DNA of 33,775 nt. Origin: Bacillota bacterium (GTDB lineage: Bacteria > Bacillota > Sulfobacillia > Sulfobacillales > Sulfobacillaceae). Shown one piece after another: positions 22,553-31,721 of the stretch. Position 1 is the first letter of the stretch, and the number at the start of each line of letters is the position of its first letter. A program made the translations under genes and the position numbers. Below the pieces are notes generated by a model. The model did no database searches. It was not told the DNA's origin and worked only from the letters and a program-made list of their open reading frames with translations. Where the stretch lies: the NCBI GenBank assembly GCA_021797515.1, contig JAJZZP010000098.1, forward strand, positions 1-33,775, in the 5' to 3' direction.

Positions 22553-24879
22553 TGCAATACGTGGGGCAACGCATTCGACGTCAGCGAGATGAGCGGATTT
22601 TGCGAGGCCAGGGGGAATATATCGGAGATATCCAGAAGCCGGGAATGGTTCATTTGGCCTTCGTGCGTTCGCCTTACGCACATGCCCGGATTATCGATAT
22701 CGACACCAACGCCTGTCGCCGCATACCGGGCGTCATCGCGGTGTTTACCGGAGAGGATGTTACCTGTGGTCCGTTGCCACTCCTCTTTCCTTATCCCTCC
22801 CTGGAAGCGGTCACCCAAACGCCATTAAGTCGGGAAGTGCATCATGTTGGAGAGCCGGTGGCGGTGGTCGTCGCATTGACGCGATACCAGGCGGAAGATG
22901 GGGTGGCCGCGGTACAAGTGCAGTATGACCCGTTGGCAGCCGTGGTGGGAATGGGGCAGGCGTTGGAGCTAACCGCCCCACCGGTTCATTCCCATCGCAC
23001 CAGCAATCGGGCGGCCACCATTGTGCAATGCGTCGGAACAGCTCAAGCAGTGATGGATGAAGCCCCAGTAGTGGTGGAACTGGAAATGGCGATGGGTCGT
23101 GTCAGTTGCCTGCCCATGGAAACCCGTGGCTTACTTGCCCAGTGGCAGGTCTTTCACGGACAGGAAATCCTACAAGTCTATGCTGCGACGCAAACGCCCC
23201 ATATGATGCAACGTCTTTATGCGCAACTGTTCAACATTTCGGAACAACAGATCCGGGTACAGGCACCGGATGTGGGTGGTGCGTTTGGCGCCAAGGAACC
23301 ATTTTATGTGGAAGATTTTTTAGTGGCTTGGGTGGCGCGTCAGATGGGGCGTCCGGTCTTGTGGATTGAAGATCGGGCCGAGCATCTCATGACGGCGGTG
23401 CACGAACGCGCACAACACCATAAGGCAGCGATGGGATTGACCCGTGATGGCAAGATTTTGTCCGTGGTGGATCAGTTTGTGGCCGATACGGGGGCCTATG
23501 TCCCATGGGGAGTGATTGTGCCCATCATCACGTCCACCTTAATTCCCGGCCCGTATAAGGTGCCGCATTATCGCTGTGATGGAACCGTCGTGTATACCAA
23601 CACCACCCCGTTGGCCCCCTACCGGGGAGCTGGCCGACCCCAAGCGGCGCTCGTCATCAATCGGCTATTGGATAAGGCGGCCGCGCAACTCAATTTGGAT
23701 CCTTTTACTATCCGTCGTCGCAACCTCATCATGCCGGAAGAATTTCCCTATGATACGGGATTGCTGTCTCGGGAAGGGACGCCGATGGTGCTTGACAGTG
23801 GGAATTACCCTGCCCTCATGGAGACATTGGAACAGGCGGGGGAATATCACGGATGGCGGGAGCGACAACGAACCACGTTGTCCACGGCCCATCCGATTGG
23901 CATCGGCATCGCTGTCGGTATCGAAAATACGGGGATGGGACCGCATGAAGGTGCGACCGTAACCATTGGCCTGGACGGCAATATTACCGTGGCCACCGGA
24001 GCTGCGTCTCAGGGGCAGGGACATGAAACGACCTTGGCGCAAATTGCGGCCGATATCTTTCACGTGTCAGTCGACCAAGTACACATCGTAGAAGGGGACA
24101 CAGCGGCCATCGCCTACGGCACCGGAACGTTTGCCAGCCGCACTGCGGTCGTTGCGGGCAGTGCCGTGCAACTGGCAGGCGAAATGTTGCAGCAAAAACT
24201 GTTGCGTTTGGCCGGGCATCTGTTAGAAGCCCATCCCGACGATTTAGTGGTCGCTGGGGGTTCGGTTAGCGTTCGCGGTGTTCCGACCCGGAGTTTGACC
24301 TTTAAAGATCTCGCCTTGCGCGCGAGTGGCCCGTTTCCCGGCAGTACCTTTACCCTTCCGGTGGAGCCCGGCCTGTCGGCCTCCGCATTCTTTACGCCAT
24401 CGGGGGCCACCTATGCGGCGGGAGCACATATGGCGGTGGTTCAAATTGATCGCGAAACCGGACAGATTCGCGTCATAGGATATACCGCCGTCCATGACTC
24501 GGGAACATTGATTAACCCTCAGATTGTCGATGGACAATTGCATGGTGGAATTGCCGCCGGATTGGGCACCGCCCTATTGGAGGAGATGGTCTTTGATGAA
24601 CAGGGACAAGTGGTGACCGGGACCCTGATGGATTACTTGGTGCCGACGGCAGTGGATGTACCGGACCTCACTGTGTGCCATTTGTCGACGCCTTCCCCAT
24701 TAAATCCCTTAGGAATCAAAGGTGTGGGAGAAAGTGGCGCCATCGCTTCACCAGCTGCCCTTCTCGCCGCTATCGAAGATGCTCTCCGGATGACGCCAGT
24801 AGTGGAGTCCTTGCCGGTGCGTCCGATGACGGTGAGGCACCTCTTGACGGAGTCGAGGAAGGGGGAGGAATTCGCGTAA
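22552..24879 (+). CDS. Molybdenum hydroxylase large subunit, second copy
   Basis: A second, clearly different 775-aa molybdopterin-binding subunit of the same family. It has VGGAFGAKEPFYVED near residue 240, PYRGAGRPQA in the active-site loop, and KGVGESG near residue 725 with the catalytic glutamate. It is colinear with the first copy and shares stretches such as YAHA, ETRGL, PGPY and LMDYL, so the two arose by duplication or as paralogues, yet differ widely in sequence. Only one FAD and one 2Fe-2S subunit are encoded, so either both share them or they form a mixed complex. It is the last gene of the operon. Confidence 0.93.
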   Translation: MQYVGQRIRRQRDERILRGQGEYIGDIQKPGMVHLAFVRSPYAHARIIDIDTNACRRIPGVIAVFTGEDVTCGPLPLLFPYPSLEAVTQTPLSREVHHVGEPVAVVVALTRYQAEDGVAAVQVQYDPLAAVVGMGQALELTAPPVHSHRTSNRAATIVQCVGTAQAVMDEAPVVVELEMAMGRVSCLPMETRGLLAQWQVFHGQEILQVYAATQTPHMMQRLYAQLFNISEQQIRVQAPDVGGAFGAKEPFYVEDFLVAWVARQMGRPVLWIEDRAEHLMTAVHERAQHHKAAMGLTRDGKILSVVDQFVADTGAYVPWGVIVPIITSTLIPGPYKVPHYRCDGTVVYTNTTPLAPYRGAGRPQAALVINRLLDKAAAQLNLDPFTIRRRNLIMPEEFPYDTGLLSREGTPMVLDSGNYPALMETLEQAGEYHGWRERQRTTLSTAHPIGIGIAVGIENTGMGPHEGATVTIGLDGNITVATGAASQGQGHETTLAQIAADIFHVSVDQVHIVEGDTAAIAYGTGTFASRTAVVAGSAVQLAGEMLQQKLLRLAGHLLEAHPDDLVVAGGSVSVRGVPTRSLTFKDLALRASGPFPGSTFTLPVEPGLSASAFFTPSGATYAAGAHMAVVQIDRETGQIRVIGYTAVHDSGTLINPQIVDGQLHGGIAAGLGTALLEEMVFDEQGQVVTGTLMDYLVPTAVDVPDLTVCHLSTPSPLNPLGIKGVGESGAIASPAALLAAIEDALRMTPVVESLPVRPMTVRHLLTESRKGEEFA

Positions 24880-25955
24880 GCCCAGAAGGGTGTGGATTAC
24901 TTGAAATTGTGACCTCCCAATATTGCCGCGTGTGATGGTGACCCGATGAGGGTCGTGCGTAAGGCTGGGGGAGTATCAAAACCTTTTCCCGCGTCCCCAG
25001 CAAAACTGCTAAAACCGGCCTCAAGCATCGTGTGGCGGTTGGGCAAAGCACCACGATTTCTTGTGAAGCACATTTCTGCGAACCCAAACGAGATTTAGGA
25101 GGCATGTGAGGTGGGCGCCCGTGTTCGTTGACAATACACCTTACATTCCTCGATGGTTCGGGAAATACGGTCATGGTGCGCATGGGCGGTATCGTAATGG
25201 CGCTGTCCCCGAGGAGCACATAACCCAATGCTTTCAACGTCGTCCCTATCTCCATCCCCGCATTCCTCCCGGGGAATTTGGAGGGGATGCATACAGATTC
25301 TTGCGATGCCGCAATAGAGTGTCGAATTTTACGAAATTCTGTTGAGGCAAAAGTAATTACTGGAAATATGCAGCCCCTGACCATATGGCCCGGGGACTCA
25401 GTTCCAGCCTAAATGCAGGTACTTTTATTTGTAGTCCCCGACTCTTCATCTGACCGAACGGTTCGGGACGTTCGCCAGAACGACGAACTTTATTCGCATC
25501 GTTTCCATCACGTTGTCGACTTTCCCACAGCGAACGAACCGTGTCTGAAGGAAACTAGTGGCGCACATGAAAAGAAGTGTTTGACCCTCTTAACCCTCAA
25601 ATTTCAGTTGTTCGACTCAGAGCTGCCAAAATCGGTAATTGCTGACCGTTGGCAGTATACATTTCTTGGCAAGACGCGATTGTGGGGGGTGATGTTTCCA
25701 TGCGACTTGCATTCGAAGGTGGTACCAGTGCCCAATCATGTGCACCGCATTCTCTGTCATGCGATTCTCCAACGAGACCTTGCAATCACCACGTGCAAAG
25801 GTATTTCTATGGAGGATTGTGCCGTTGTCTAAAAGAGCAATGCCTGACGTAATTCGCGGCAAGATCTCCCTTTTCATCGATTTTGCCGGTGGTATCTGAT
25901 TTTAGCGATAGCGACAGTACCTTCGTCCGCTATATCGCACCCTATCACAAGCGGA
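24880..25955. other. Long intergenic region, no convincing gene
   Basis: About 1.1 kb after the operon. A GACCC/GGGTC hairpin (24940-24954) lacks a T-tract, so no clear terminator is seen. Frames such as 25413-25832 (plus, 139 aa) and 24770-25384 (minus, 204 aa) exist, but they have no ribosome site, no recognisable domain, and the minus frame overlaps the end of the large-subunit gene. An AGGAGG at 25097-25102 is followed directly by ATGTGA. Probably decayed DNA. Confidence 0.5.
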
Positions 25956-26489
25956 TCAACGCAGAAAGAGGGCACCGCCCACCATGGACGCTAAAATAAC
26001 AAACACTGGAGAAATCCGAAATCCACGAATGGCAATGAAGCCCAACAAAAAAATGATGGTGCTAGGCAGCCATCGTGTCTTGTGGAAAGTGTCAGGGATT
26101 AGGTTGAGAACCAAAAGCGTTAAAAGAACAATAACAATGGGCTTAACCCCTCGAATTAATCCTGTAACATAGGGATTACTTTTGTAAATGAGAAGTACCT
26201 GGTAAAGACCTAACATTAGTAGCACGGATGGTCCTACAACCCCTATCAATGCCGCGACAGCCCCGATTGGTCCTGCAACTCGCCAACCGATGGCCACCGA
26301 AAGTTTGGTCGCGATGGGCCCAGGCAAAGCGTTTCCTATGGCCAGCATCTCTGCAAATTGCGTATTGTCCATCCAGTGGTATCCGCTTACTGCAATAGCT
26401 TGCATCAAGGATATCGATCCCGGTCCGCCGCCGTACCCTAAGATGCCTACTTTAAAGAACCCCCAAAATAGTTGAATGACTCGCTCCAA
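25956..26489 (-). CDS. Chromate-transporter (CHR)-family protein, single half
   Basis: A 177-aa membrane protein of the CHR family. The signature FWGFFKVGILGYGGGPGSISLMQ at the N-terminus and NALPGPIATKLSVAIGW with several later hydrophobic helices match one half of ChrA. Family members are either about 400 aa with two such halves or pairs of short genes; here only one half is seen, so a partner or homodimer is needed. I chose TTG 26489, after GAGGGGGTGG, instead of the longer frame from 26645, whose N-terminus is not family-like. The true substrate may be chromate, sulfate or something else. Confidence 0.82.
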   Translation of the reverse strand: MERVIQLFWGFFKVGILGYGGGPGSISLMQAIAVSGYHWMDNTQFAEMLAIGNALPGPIATKLSVAIGWRVAGPIGAVAALIGVVGPSVLLMLGLYQVLLIYKSNPYVTGLIRGVKPIVIVLLTLLVLNLIPDTFHKTRWLPSTIIFLLGFIAIRGFRISPVFVILASMVGGALFLR

Positions 26490-26933
26490 GCCACCACCCC
26501 CTCGAGATTCAACAGAATTTCGTAAAGCGAGGAAAATGAAAAAGCCTTTTAAATCGTATGCAAATTCTGTTCGCGCTTCAAGCATAAAATGCCTAAACAA
26601 GCTGTCTATAGCGGTTGAAATTCTTGACGAATGACTGGCGGCCACTCACAGAGGAACATGGCGAACTGGCGAAGGAATTAAATATTGCGGTTCCATTCCC
26701 TAAGCTAAAATACTTGAACATAGCACTTCGAAAAGTTCCGACTTGTATAATTTGCCTCACTAATGTTCTGAATTCTTTCGGGGTCCGTGCCGCGTCGACG
26801 GATATGGGGACGAAAATGTTCACCATCTCATTCCTTGCCGTAAACGCGCTGTGTGCGTGGAAGAACGCTCCCCGCAGAACCGAGTAAGCAAATCCTTGAC
26901 CGGTCGGTACGCTCAGGTGAAGGGAATGATACG
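26490..26933. other. Intergenic, nothing recognised
   Basis: Contains only short frames without ribosome sites. It separates the minus-strand CHR gene from the plus-strand transposase-like remnant. A TTGACC at 26896-26901 could be part of a weak promoter for the following ORF. Confidence 0.4.
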
Positions 26934-27269
26934 ATGAGCATGCGGATTGGAATCACTATTACGAATCAGGACGGCCAGACCACAGTGCGTCCGATGGGGG
27001 TGGAGGCGGCGTTGCCGGAAACGGAGGACCTACTTGCTCATGGAGAACAAGCCCTTACCGGTCTCAAAGAAGCGATTCGTGCAGCGCTTGTTTAATACCA
27101 GCAAGAACTCTCAAGAAAAAATCCCGGGGACCGCAAGGGACTTATGGCGGAACGCTTGCGGTTAAAGCCACCTCCCACCGGACCGATGGAATACCACTGC
27201 CAACATGTTCGCGATCCTCGTGCCGTGGGGACTATAACCCGACTGCTGGGATGCAGGTACTCCCGCTGA
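26934..27269 (+). pseudogene. Possible transposase N-terminal remnant with in-frame stop
   Basis: ATG 26934, after AAGGGAA, opens a 53-aa frame (MSMRIGITITNQDGQTTVRPM ... ALTGLKEAIRAALV) closed by TAA 27093-27095. The same frame then continues as protein-like sequence (YQQELSRKNPGDRKGLMAERLRLK in two parts) to TGA 27267-27269. The layout, a beta-rich start and then a helix before a basic segment, is reminiscent of the N-terminus of ISKra4-like transposases, but I cannot confirm this. It is either a tiny real gene of 53 aa or a decayed longer gene. Confidence 0.35.
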
Positions 27270-27588
27270 GTATGGGAGGTTCGGCCCGCTCTGTTGCACC
27301 GATTTCCCTACGCTATATACTTTCTTGTCACCGCCAAATACACTGCGGTCGTGGCTGCATTGCATGTGGATTCAAGAGAATCTAAGAACGGATTCGATCA
27401 GCACGAGAGGGGCCTAATTTTGTCAAGACCGATTCAGCAGTTGACCCATCACTAACCGGTCCGTATTCAACGGCCATTCCAACCCGCGGGGTGCGAAAAC
27501 CGTCGAGCACGGACCACATATTCCAACCTGGGTCCCGGTCCCTGGAGAGGGTGGTTTTCACTGAAAAACAGGAAATTCCACCCTTGGA
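27270..27588. other. Intergenic, probably decayed
   Basis: Short frames on both strands (for example minus 27382-27594, 70 aa) have no ribosome site or recognisable motif. It may hold further remains of the upstream transposase-like gene. Confidence 0.35.
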
Positions 27589-27984
27589 TTGCACTTAGCC
27601 GCAATTAAGAGGGTTAGCGTCATCAGAACAATGCCTCAACTCGATAAAATTCTGTCATTGAGATGTTATTTAGGCTGTGGTATATTCAACCTAAGCAAAA
27701 GTGATGGGGAAGATGTTTGTGATCAATGCAGTAAAATGCCGGCGAGATTGTCTGAGGGTAGAATATCGCCGTTTATCTTCCCGATTTTTATGGCTTTCCT
27801 GGTCGATTTCACCGATGATGATCTTCACACCAAACATGTCCATGAAAAATATTTTCCAATGCTGATTGAGCGAACGGGAACCCCTATAGAACTAATTGTG
27901 TGGCATGACCTAATATTGCGCCAGTTACCTATCCTGATTCGGCTTCGTAAAGTTGACCACCAGAGGGGGGCATTGTGCGCCTAA
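27589..27984 (+). CDS. Hypothetical protein, 131 aa
   Basis: A TTG-started frame with no good ribosome site. It contains C-x3-C and C-x2-C groups near residues 26-47 (RCYLGCG...VCDQCSK), which could bind a metal, and a hydrophobic segment FIFPIFMAFLVDF near residue 62. No family is recognised. It ends 54 bp before the PucR-type gene, in the same direction. The chance that it is only a random frame or a fragment is considerable. Confidence 0.3.
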   Translation: MHLAAIKRVSVIRTMPQLDKILSLRCYLGCGIFNLSKSDGEDVCDQCSKMPARLSEGRISPFIFPIFMAFLVDFTDDDLHTKHVHEKYFPMLIERTGTPIELIVWHDLILRQLPILIRLRKVDHQRGALCA

Positions 27985-28038
27985 GGCTATGCCCACTACG
28001 GTGTCTTTGAACACAACACCGCGAAAGGAAAATAACTC

Positions 28039-30765
28039 ATGAGCAAAGTCGCTAACGTTGCTGACATTGCATTCTCCAACTCATACACGGATGAACTGTG
28101 GACCGCGTTGGAACAAGGAGACACTCAGCGCCTCTTAGACACGGGCACCCGTATTGCGTGTCAAGTGACGCCTTCGGATAGCAGCCTTATCTTATTGCGG
28201 CTATCCAATATGAATGTCAGCCAATATGCATCCGTTTATCGCGTGCCGCAAGAGTTGCTAGCATATACCGTCGATATGTCCAAGAGCATTGGAAACTATA
28301 CCATTCTTCAAACTCGGCCGGTTCTCATCGATGACTACTCCCATCATCCACGAAAGATCCCCTTGCTTGAGGGATTTGGCTACAAGCAGGTGCTGAGCGT
28401 CCCCATCATGTGGAAGGGGCAGTGCTTTGGTGCGCTAAATGTTCATACGTCGAGCCATTCTGTTTACGGCCCGGAGCATGTGCAACGATTGACGCGGATA
28501 AGTCAGGTGATTGCGGTCGGACTCTACCAGCAATATCATCTGTCGGAACAACTAATATGGGAAAAAACAGCGGAAGTATTAGTAAAAATGGACCGACTGC
28601 CGGTTAATGCGCAATCGGCGGAAGAGTTAGTGGCCGAAATCCACCATATATTTAAAGACTTCTTTGGCACGAGGGTCGCCATTTGTTGGCGTCACCCCGG
28701 ATCGGGTACGATGGAAACGGCGTCTTCCCTTCCACTATCCACTGAAGAGCAAGAAGTCTTCGAGCGGATGAATAAAACGACATTACAGCGGATGACCTTA
28801 CAAGAAACCCCGATTGAAATGGAATTTTCTAATCATGACAAAGAAGGGCACATTACTTTTTTCCCCATGGTTCTGGCTCAAATTGCTCTAGGCGGCATTG
28901 CGGTGTTTGGGTTCACTAGCTTGCCACAATCCACACTGGTTGCAGTTAAAATTCTCATTGCGCGAGTCTCGTTGTTGCTAGGTAGCCTATTCCTTCGCGA
29001 CGATACTCCGGGCCCCCATCAAGTCGCAAAAACCTCTGATGTGCGGCGACTGGTGGAAATGGTGTCCCAATTGATTTCGGTGGCTCCGCTACAGAGAATG
29101 CCGCTGGTTACTGAGTATCTTAAAGACTATTTCTATGCGGATGCGGTTTGGATTTATGCGCAAAAATCCGGAGATGATGGGCGGCGGTTTGAGTTGATGG
29201 CTCTGGCTGGAAACGGAATGAAGTTGCCATCGGAGCTCGATTTTCAGGAATCTATTTGGCAAAACATTGCAGAAACGGGCAAACTCATTACTATATCCCA
29301 TATGAATGGAAATAATGTGCAGAAAACCTGGGATCCCTTTCGACAATCGGGGCTTAATTCATTACTAATGATTTCTGTGCCGATTCAAGGCCAAGTCGTT
29401 TTGATTGGGGTTGGCTGGATTCTGCCGATGGCGTTTTCGGCTAGAGAAAAAAGTTTGCTGCAAACCTTCATCCTGTTAGGTCGAGTCTTGTTTGCAGAGT
29501 ATTATCGAGAGCACTACTACCGCGAACAGGTATCGCAACTGCTAGAACGCTATCATAAGATGGCGAGCCATGTTGAGGAAACGTCGGCCATTAATTACTA
29601 CCTTGTGACTTTAATCAAAGCCTTTCAAAGTTCAGATTCACTATCCAGCGTATTAAAGGCGATCCGACAAATGGTCCAAGCCAATCCACGTTTAGAAGAC
29701 GGTTTGGGCCAAGTGCTCTATTCTTGTGACGACGCGCAGTCATATTTAGGCGTCTCGTTGACCTCGGATCAATGGGAAGCGGTAAATCAGTCGGGATCGG
29801 TGGTTGCAGGCCCTCATTTATGCTATCGTGTAAGTTTTGATGAACAGACAACTATCTTGCTGGTGGTTCCCAACTACGCTTCGGTTTCCGATCCTGAGGA
29901 CAAAATCCAAATGGCTATTCCGATTGTGGAACAGGCCTTGCGCCAAACATTTGAGGTGCGGTGGAATTTTCAGATGTGGCGTAGTGAATGCCTTTCTGCA
30001 CTTGGGAAACGAGGCCTTGAGGACAAAGTGTTTCATATTCGCCGTCAGTTATTAAATATCCCAGATTCTCCAGAATACCGTCTTGGGGTGATTTTCAGCG
30101 GGGCTCTTGACTCCACCAGAACCCTTATGGACGTGATGGAGGTTTTAGCGCAAAATTGTCATTCCCTGCGATTTTTCCTCCATGACAATGCGTTAGTGTT
30201 TGTGGTTCCGTGTCAGGATGGAGAAAAACCGGAATCGGTTTATCAATTGCAGCATGTCATCGAGGAACATGTCATTTTATCAGCCATGGGATTGCGCGTG
30301 GGAATCAGTGCGCCCGTTTCGAGTTTAAATAAGTTTAATCAGGCAATTATTGAGGCACATAGGGCGCTTGAGACTAGTGGCACCGATAATGCTGAAGCAA
30401 TGCTAAACTTTTACGATGAACTGAACATTTTCAGTGTCTTGGTCAATCAAACCAATATGCCGATGATTAAGACGTTTATTCACAGTTTTTTGGATCCCCT
30501 GTTGGACTATGATCGCAAGCATCAGGCTAATCTTATCTTAACTCTAAAAGAGTTTTTAGAGTGTGGCGGAGTACTGCAAAGCGCGGCTTCCGCGTTATTT
30601 TTGCATGTTAATTCATTGAAATATCGATTGCGAAAAATTGAATCCATGCTAAATGTCTCTCTCGACGACCCAACCCTAAGACTCCAATTACAAATGTCGT
30701 TGAAGTTCCTGGAAGTTTTAGATGGTCTTGATAACTATTCCTGGGAGCGATCATTAGGCGAATAA
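28039..30765 (+). CDS. GAF-domain PucR/CdaR-type transcriptional regulator, 908 aa
   Basis: A large cytosolic regulator. Residues about 20-170 read as a GAF domain (IACQVTPSDSSLILLR ... KQVLSVPIMWKGQCFGALNV). Regions near 190-310 and 335-490 are weaker GAF-like repeats (for instance LMISVPIQGQVVLIGVGW). Residues about 680-800 resemble the degenerate GGDEF-like domain of CdaR/PucR proteins, and 825-895 is the PucR-type helix-turn-helix: TLKEFLECGGVLQSAASALF followed by LHVNSLKYRLRKIE. ATG 28039 follows AAAGGAAAA. The length and several GAF units are more than in most PucR proteins. It lies 101 bp upstream of the MtdB-like gene and probably activates it; the signal is unknown. Confidence 0.88.
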   Translation: MSKVANVADIAFSNSYTDELWTALEQGDTQRLLDTGTRIACQVTPSDSSLILLRLSNMNVSQYASVYRVPQELLAYTVDMSKSIGNYTILQTRPVLIDDYSHHPRKIPLLEGFGYKQVLSVPIMWKGQCFGALNVHTSSHSVYGPEHVQRLTRISQVIAVGLYQQYHLSEQLIWEKTAEVLVKMDRLPVNAQSAEELVAEIHHIFKDFFGTRVAICWRHPGSGTMETASSLPLSTEEQEVFERMNKTTLQRMTLQETPIEMEFSNHDKEGHITFFPMVLAQIALGGIAVFGFTSLPQSTLVAVKILIARVSLLLGSLFLRDDTPGPHQVAKTSDVRRLVEMVSQLISVAPLQRMPLVTEYLKDYFYADAVWIYAQKSGDDGRRFELMALAGNGMKLPSELDFQESIWQNIAETGKLITISHMNGNNVQKTWDPFRQSGLNSLLMISVPIQGQVVLIGVGWILPMAFSAREKSLLQTFILLGRVLFAEYYREHYYREQVSQLLERYHKMASHVEETSAINYYLVTLIKAFQSSDSLSSVLKAIRQMVQANPRLEDGLGQVLYSCDDAQSYLGVSLTSDQWEAVNQSGSVVAGPHLCYRVSFDEQTTILLVVPNYASVSDPEDKIQMAIPIVEQALRQTFEVRWNFQMWRSECLSALGKRGLEDKVFHIRRQLLNIPDSPEYRLGVIFSGALDSTRTLMDVMEVLAQNCHSLRFFLHDNALVFVVPCQDGEKPESVYQLQHVIEEHVILSAMGLRVGISAPVSSLNKFNQAIIEAHRALETSGTDNAEAMLNFYDELNIFSVLVNQTNMPMIKTFIHSFLDPLLDYDRKHQANLILTLKEFLECGGVLQSAASALFLHVNSLKYRLRKIESMLNVSLDDPTLRLQLQMSLKFLEVLDGLDNYSWERSLGE

Positions 30766-30866
30766 CGACAGAATATAGCATGACTTTTTATTTCTAGAAG
30801 ACGAAGCCAAAACCATCCCAATCCTCGTAATGTGAAGCCATCGTACATTTGAGAGGAGCAGGTAGC

Positions 30867-31721
30867 TTGGATCGACCACGTCGCGTCTTAGTGCAATTGG
30901 ATACGTCTATGCGAGTGAATTTATTTGATACCATAGCAGGAATCGATCAAGGCATTGACATAGTGCTGCCCATACCCAATGTATCTCCGCAAGAAGTGGA
31001 CGCATTAGTGCAAGATGCCTTATTCAGTCGGGCGCCGACGTACTCGACGGCTTTCTGGGTTGGCGGGCGTGACCACCGAAAAACGCTTGCTGTTTTTTCG
31101 GCAGTCGTTCAGGCTATGGTGTCGCCTTTTGTGGCGAGCGTGGCTTTGGACCCATCTGGAGCCAATACTACGGCTGCGGCGGTTGTGTCCATATTAAAAG
31201 ATCACGTATCCCCAAACAGAGGCTCCGTATATATTATTGGGGGATCGGGGATGGTGGGCCAGTCAGTTCTTGCCATGGCGAGTCGAGAAGGGTATCGATT
31301 GGTTGTTGCATCATTACATCCGGACCGCATGCAACAGGTGTCGATTGATCTTGCAGAGCGTTATAAAATTGCAGCACCTGACGTTTTATCGCTATCATCA
31401 CCATTGCCAAACGACGTCGCCGCGGTTATTGCCGCAGGACCTCCGGGAGTTGAGGTGTTTCGTCCAGATAGGTTGCCCCATCCCGTTGATATCTTGATTG
31501 ACGTCAATGCGGTGCCGCCGTCTGGAATTTTTGGCGTCCAGCCGTCTGATCGGGGATGCTTGGTGGCCGATTCACCAGCATGGGGTGCTTTAGCTCTGGG
31601 GGCCAGAAAAATGAAAATTCACCACAAATTATTGGCATCGTTATTTCTTCCGAGCGCCAACGCTTATGATGCCATGGAGATTTTTGAGTTGGCGAAAAAG
31701 GTTACGGAGCCAGAGACTTGA
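30867..31721 (+). CDS. mtdB: Methylene-tetrahydromethanopterin dehydrogenase-like (MtdB)
   Basis: A 284-aa protein resembling NAD(P)-dependent methylene-H4MPT dehydrogenase, which oxidises methylene-H4MPT to methenyl-H4MPT in formaldehyde oxidation. Family-like segments are LVQLDTSMRVNLFDTIAGID, VQDALFSRAP, FWVGGRD, the VALDPSGANTTAAAVVSIL stretch (compare 'LDPNGSNTTAAA') and the nucleotide motif IIGGSGMVGQS near residue 125. I chose TTG 30867, 8 nt after AGGAG; the frame opens at 30849. Its stop overlaps the next start (TGATG). The tetrahydromethanopterin assignment rests on resemblance to MtdB; a related folate enzyme or a pterin-independent paralogue remains possible. Confidence 0.75.
   Translation: MDRPRRVLVQLDTSMRVNLFDTIAGIDQGIDIVLPIPNVSPQEVDALVQDALFSRAPTYSTAFWVGGRDHRKTLAVFSAVVQAMVSPFVASVALDPSGANTTAAAVVSILKDHVSPNRGSVYIIGGSGMVGQSVLAMASREGYRLVVASLHPDRMQQVSIDLAERYKIAAPDVLSLSSPLPNDVAAVIAAGPPGVEVFRPDRLPHPVDILIDVNAVPPSGIFGVQPSDRGCLVADSPAWGALALGARKMKIHHKLLASLFLPSANAYDAMEIFELAKKVTEPET

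Noticed and set aside
20255-24879. Idea that the molybdenum enzyme is a form I CO dehydrogenase
   Set aside because: Neither large subunit has the AYRCSFR active-site loop; TYRGPGR and PYRGAGR point to other hydroxylases.
24940-24954. Hairpin as the operon terminator
   Set aside because: Only five base pairs and no T-tract follows.
24770-25384. 204-aa minus-strand frame
   Set aside because: It overlaps the end of the second large-subunit gene, has no ribosome site and is rich in Pro/Ser without a domain.
25413-25832. 139-aa plus-strand frame
   Set aside because: No ribosome site, no recognisable motif and composition unlike neighbouring genes.
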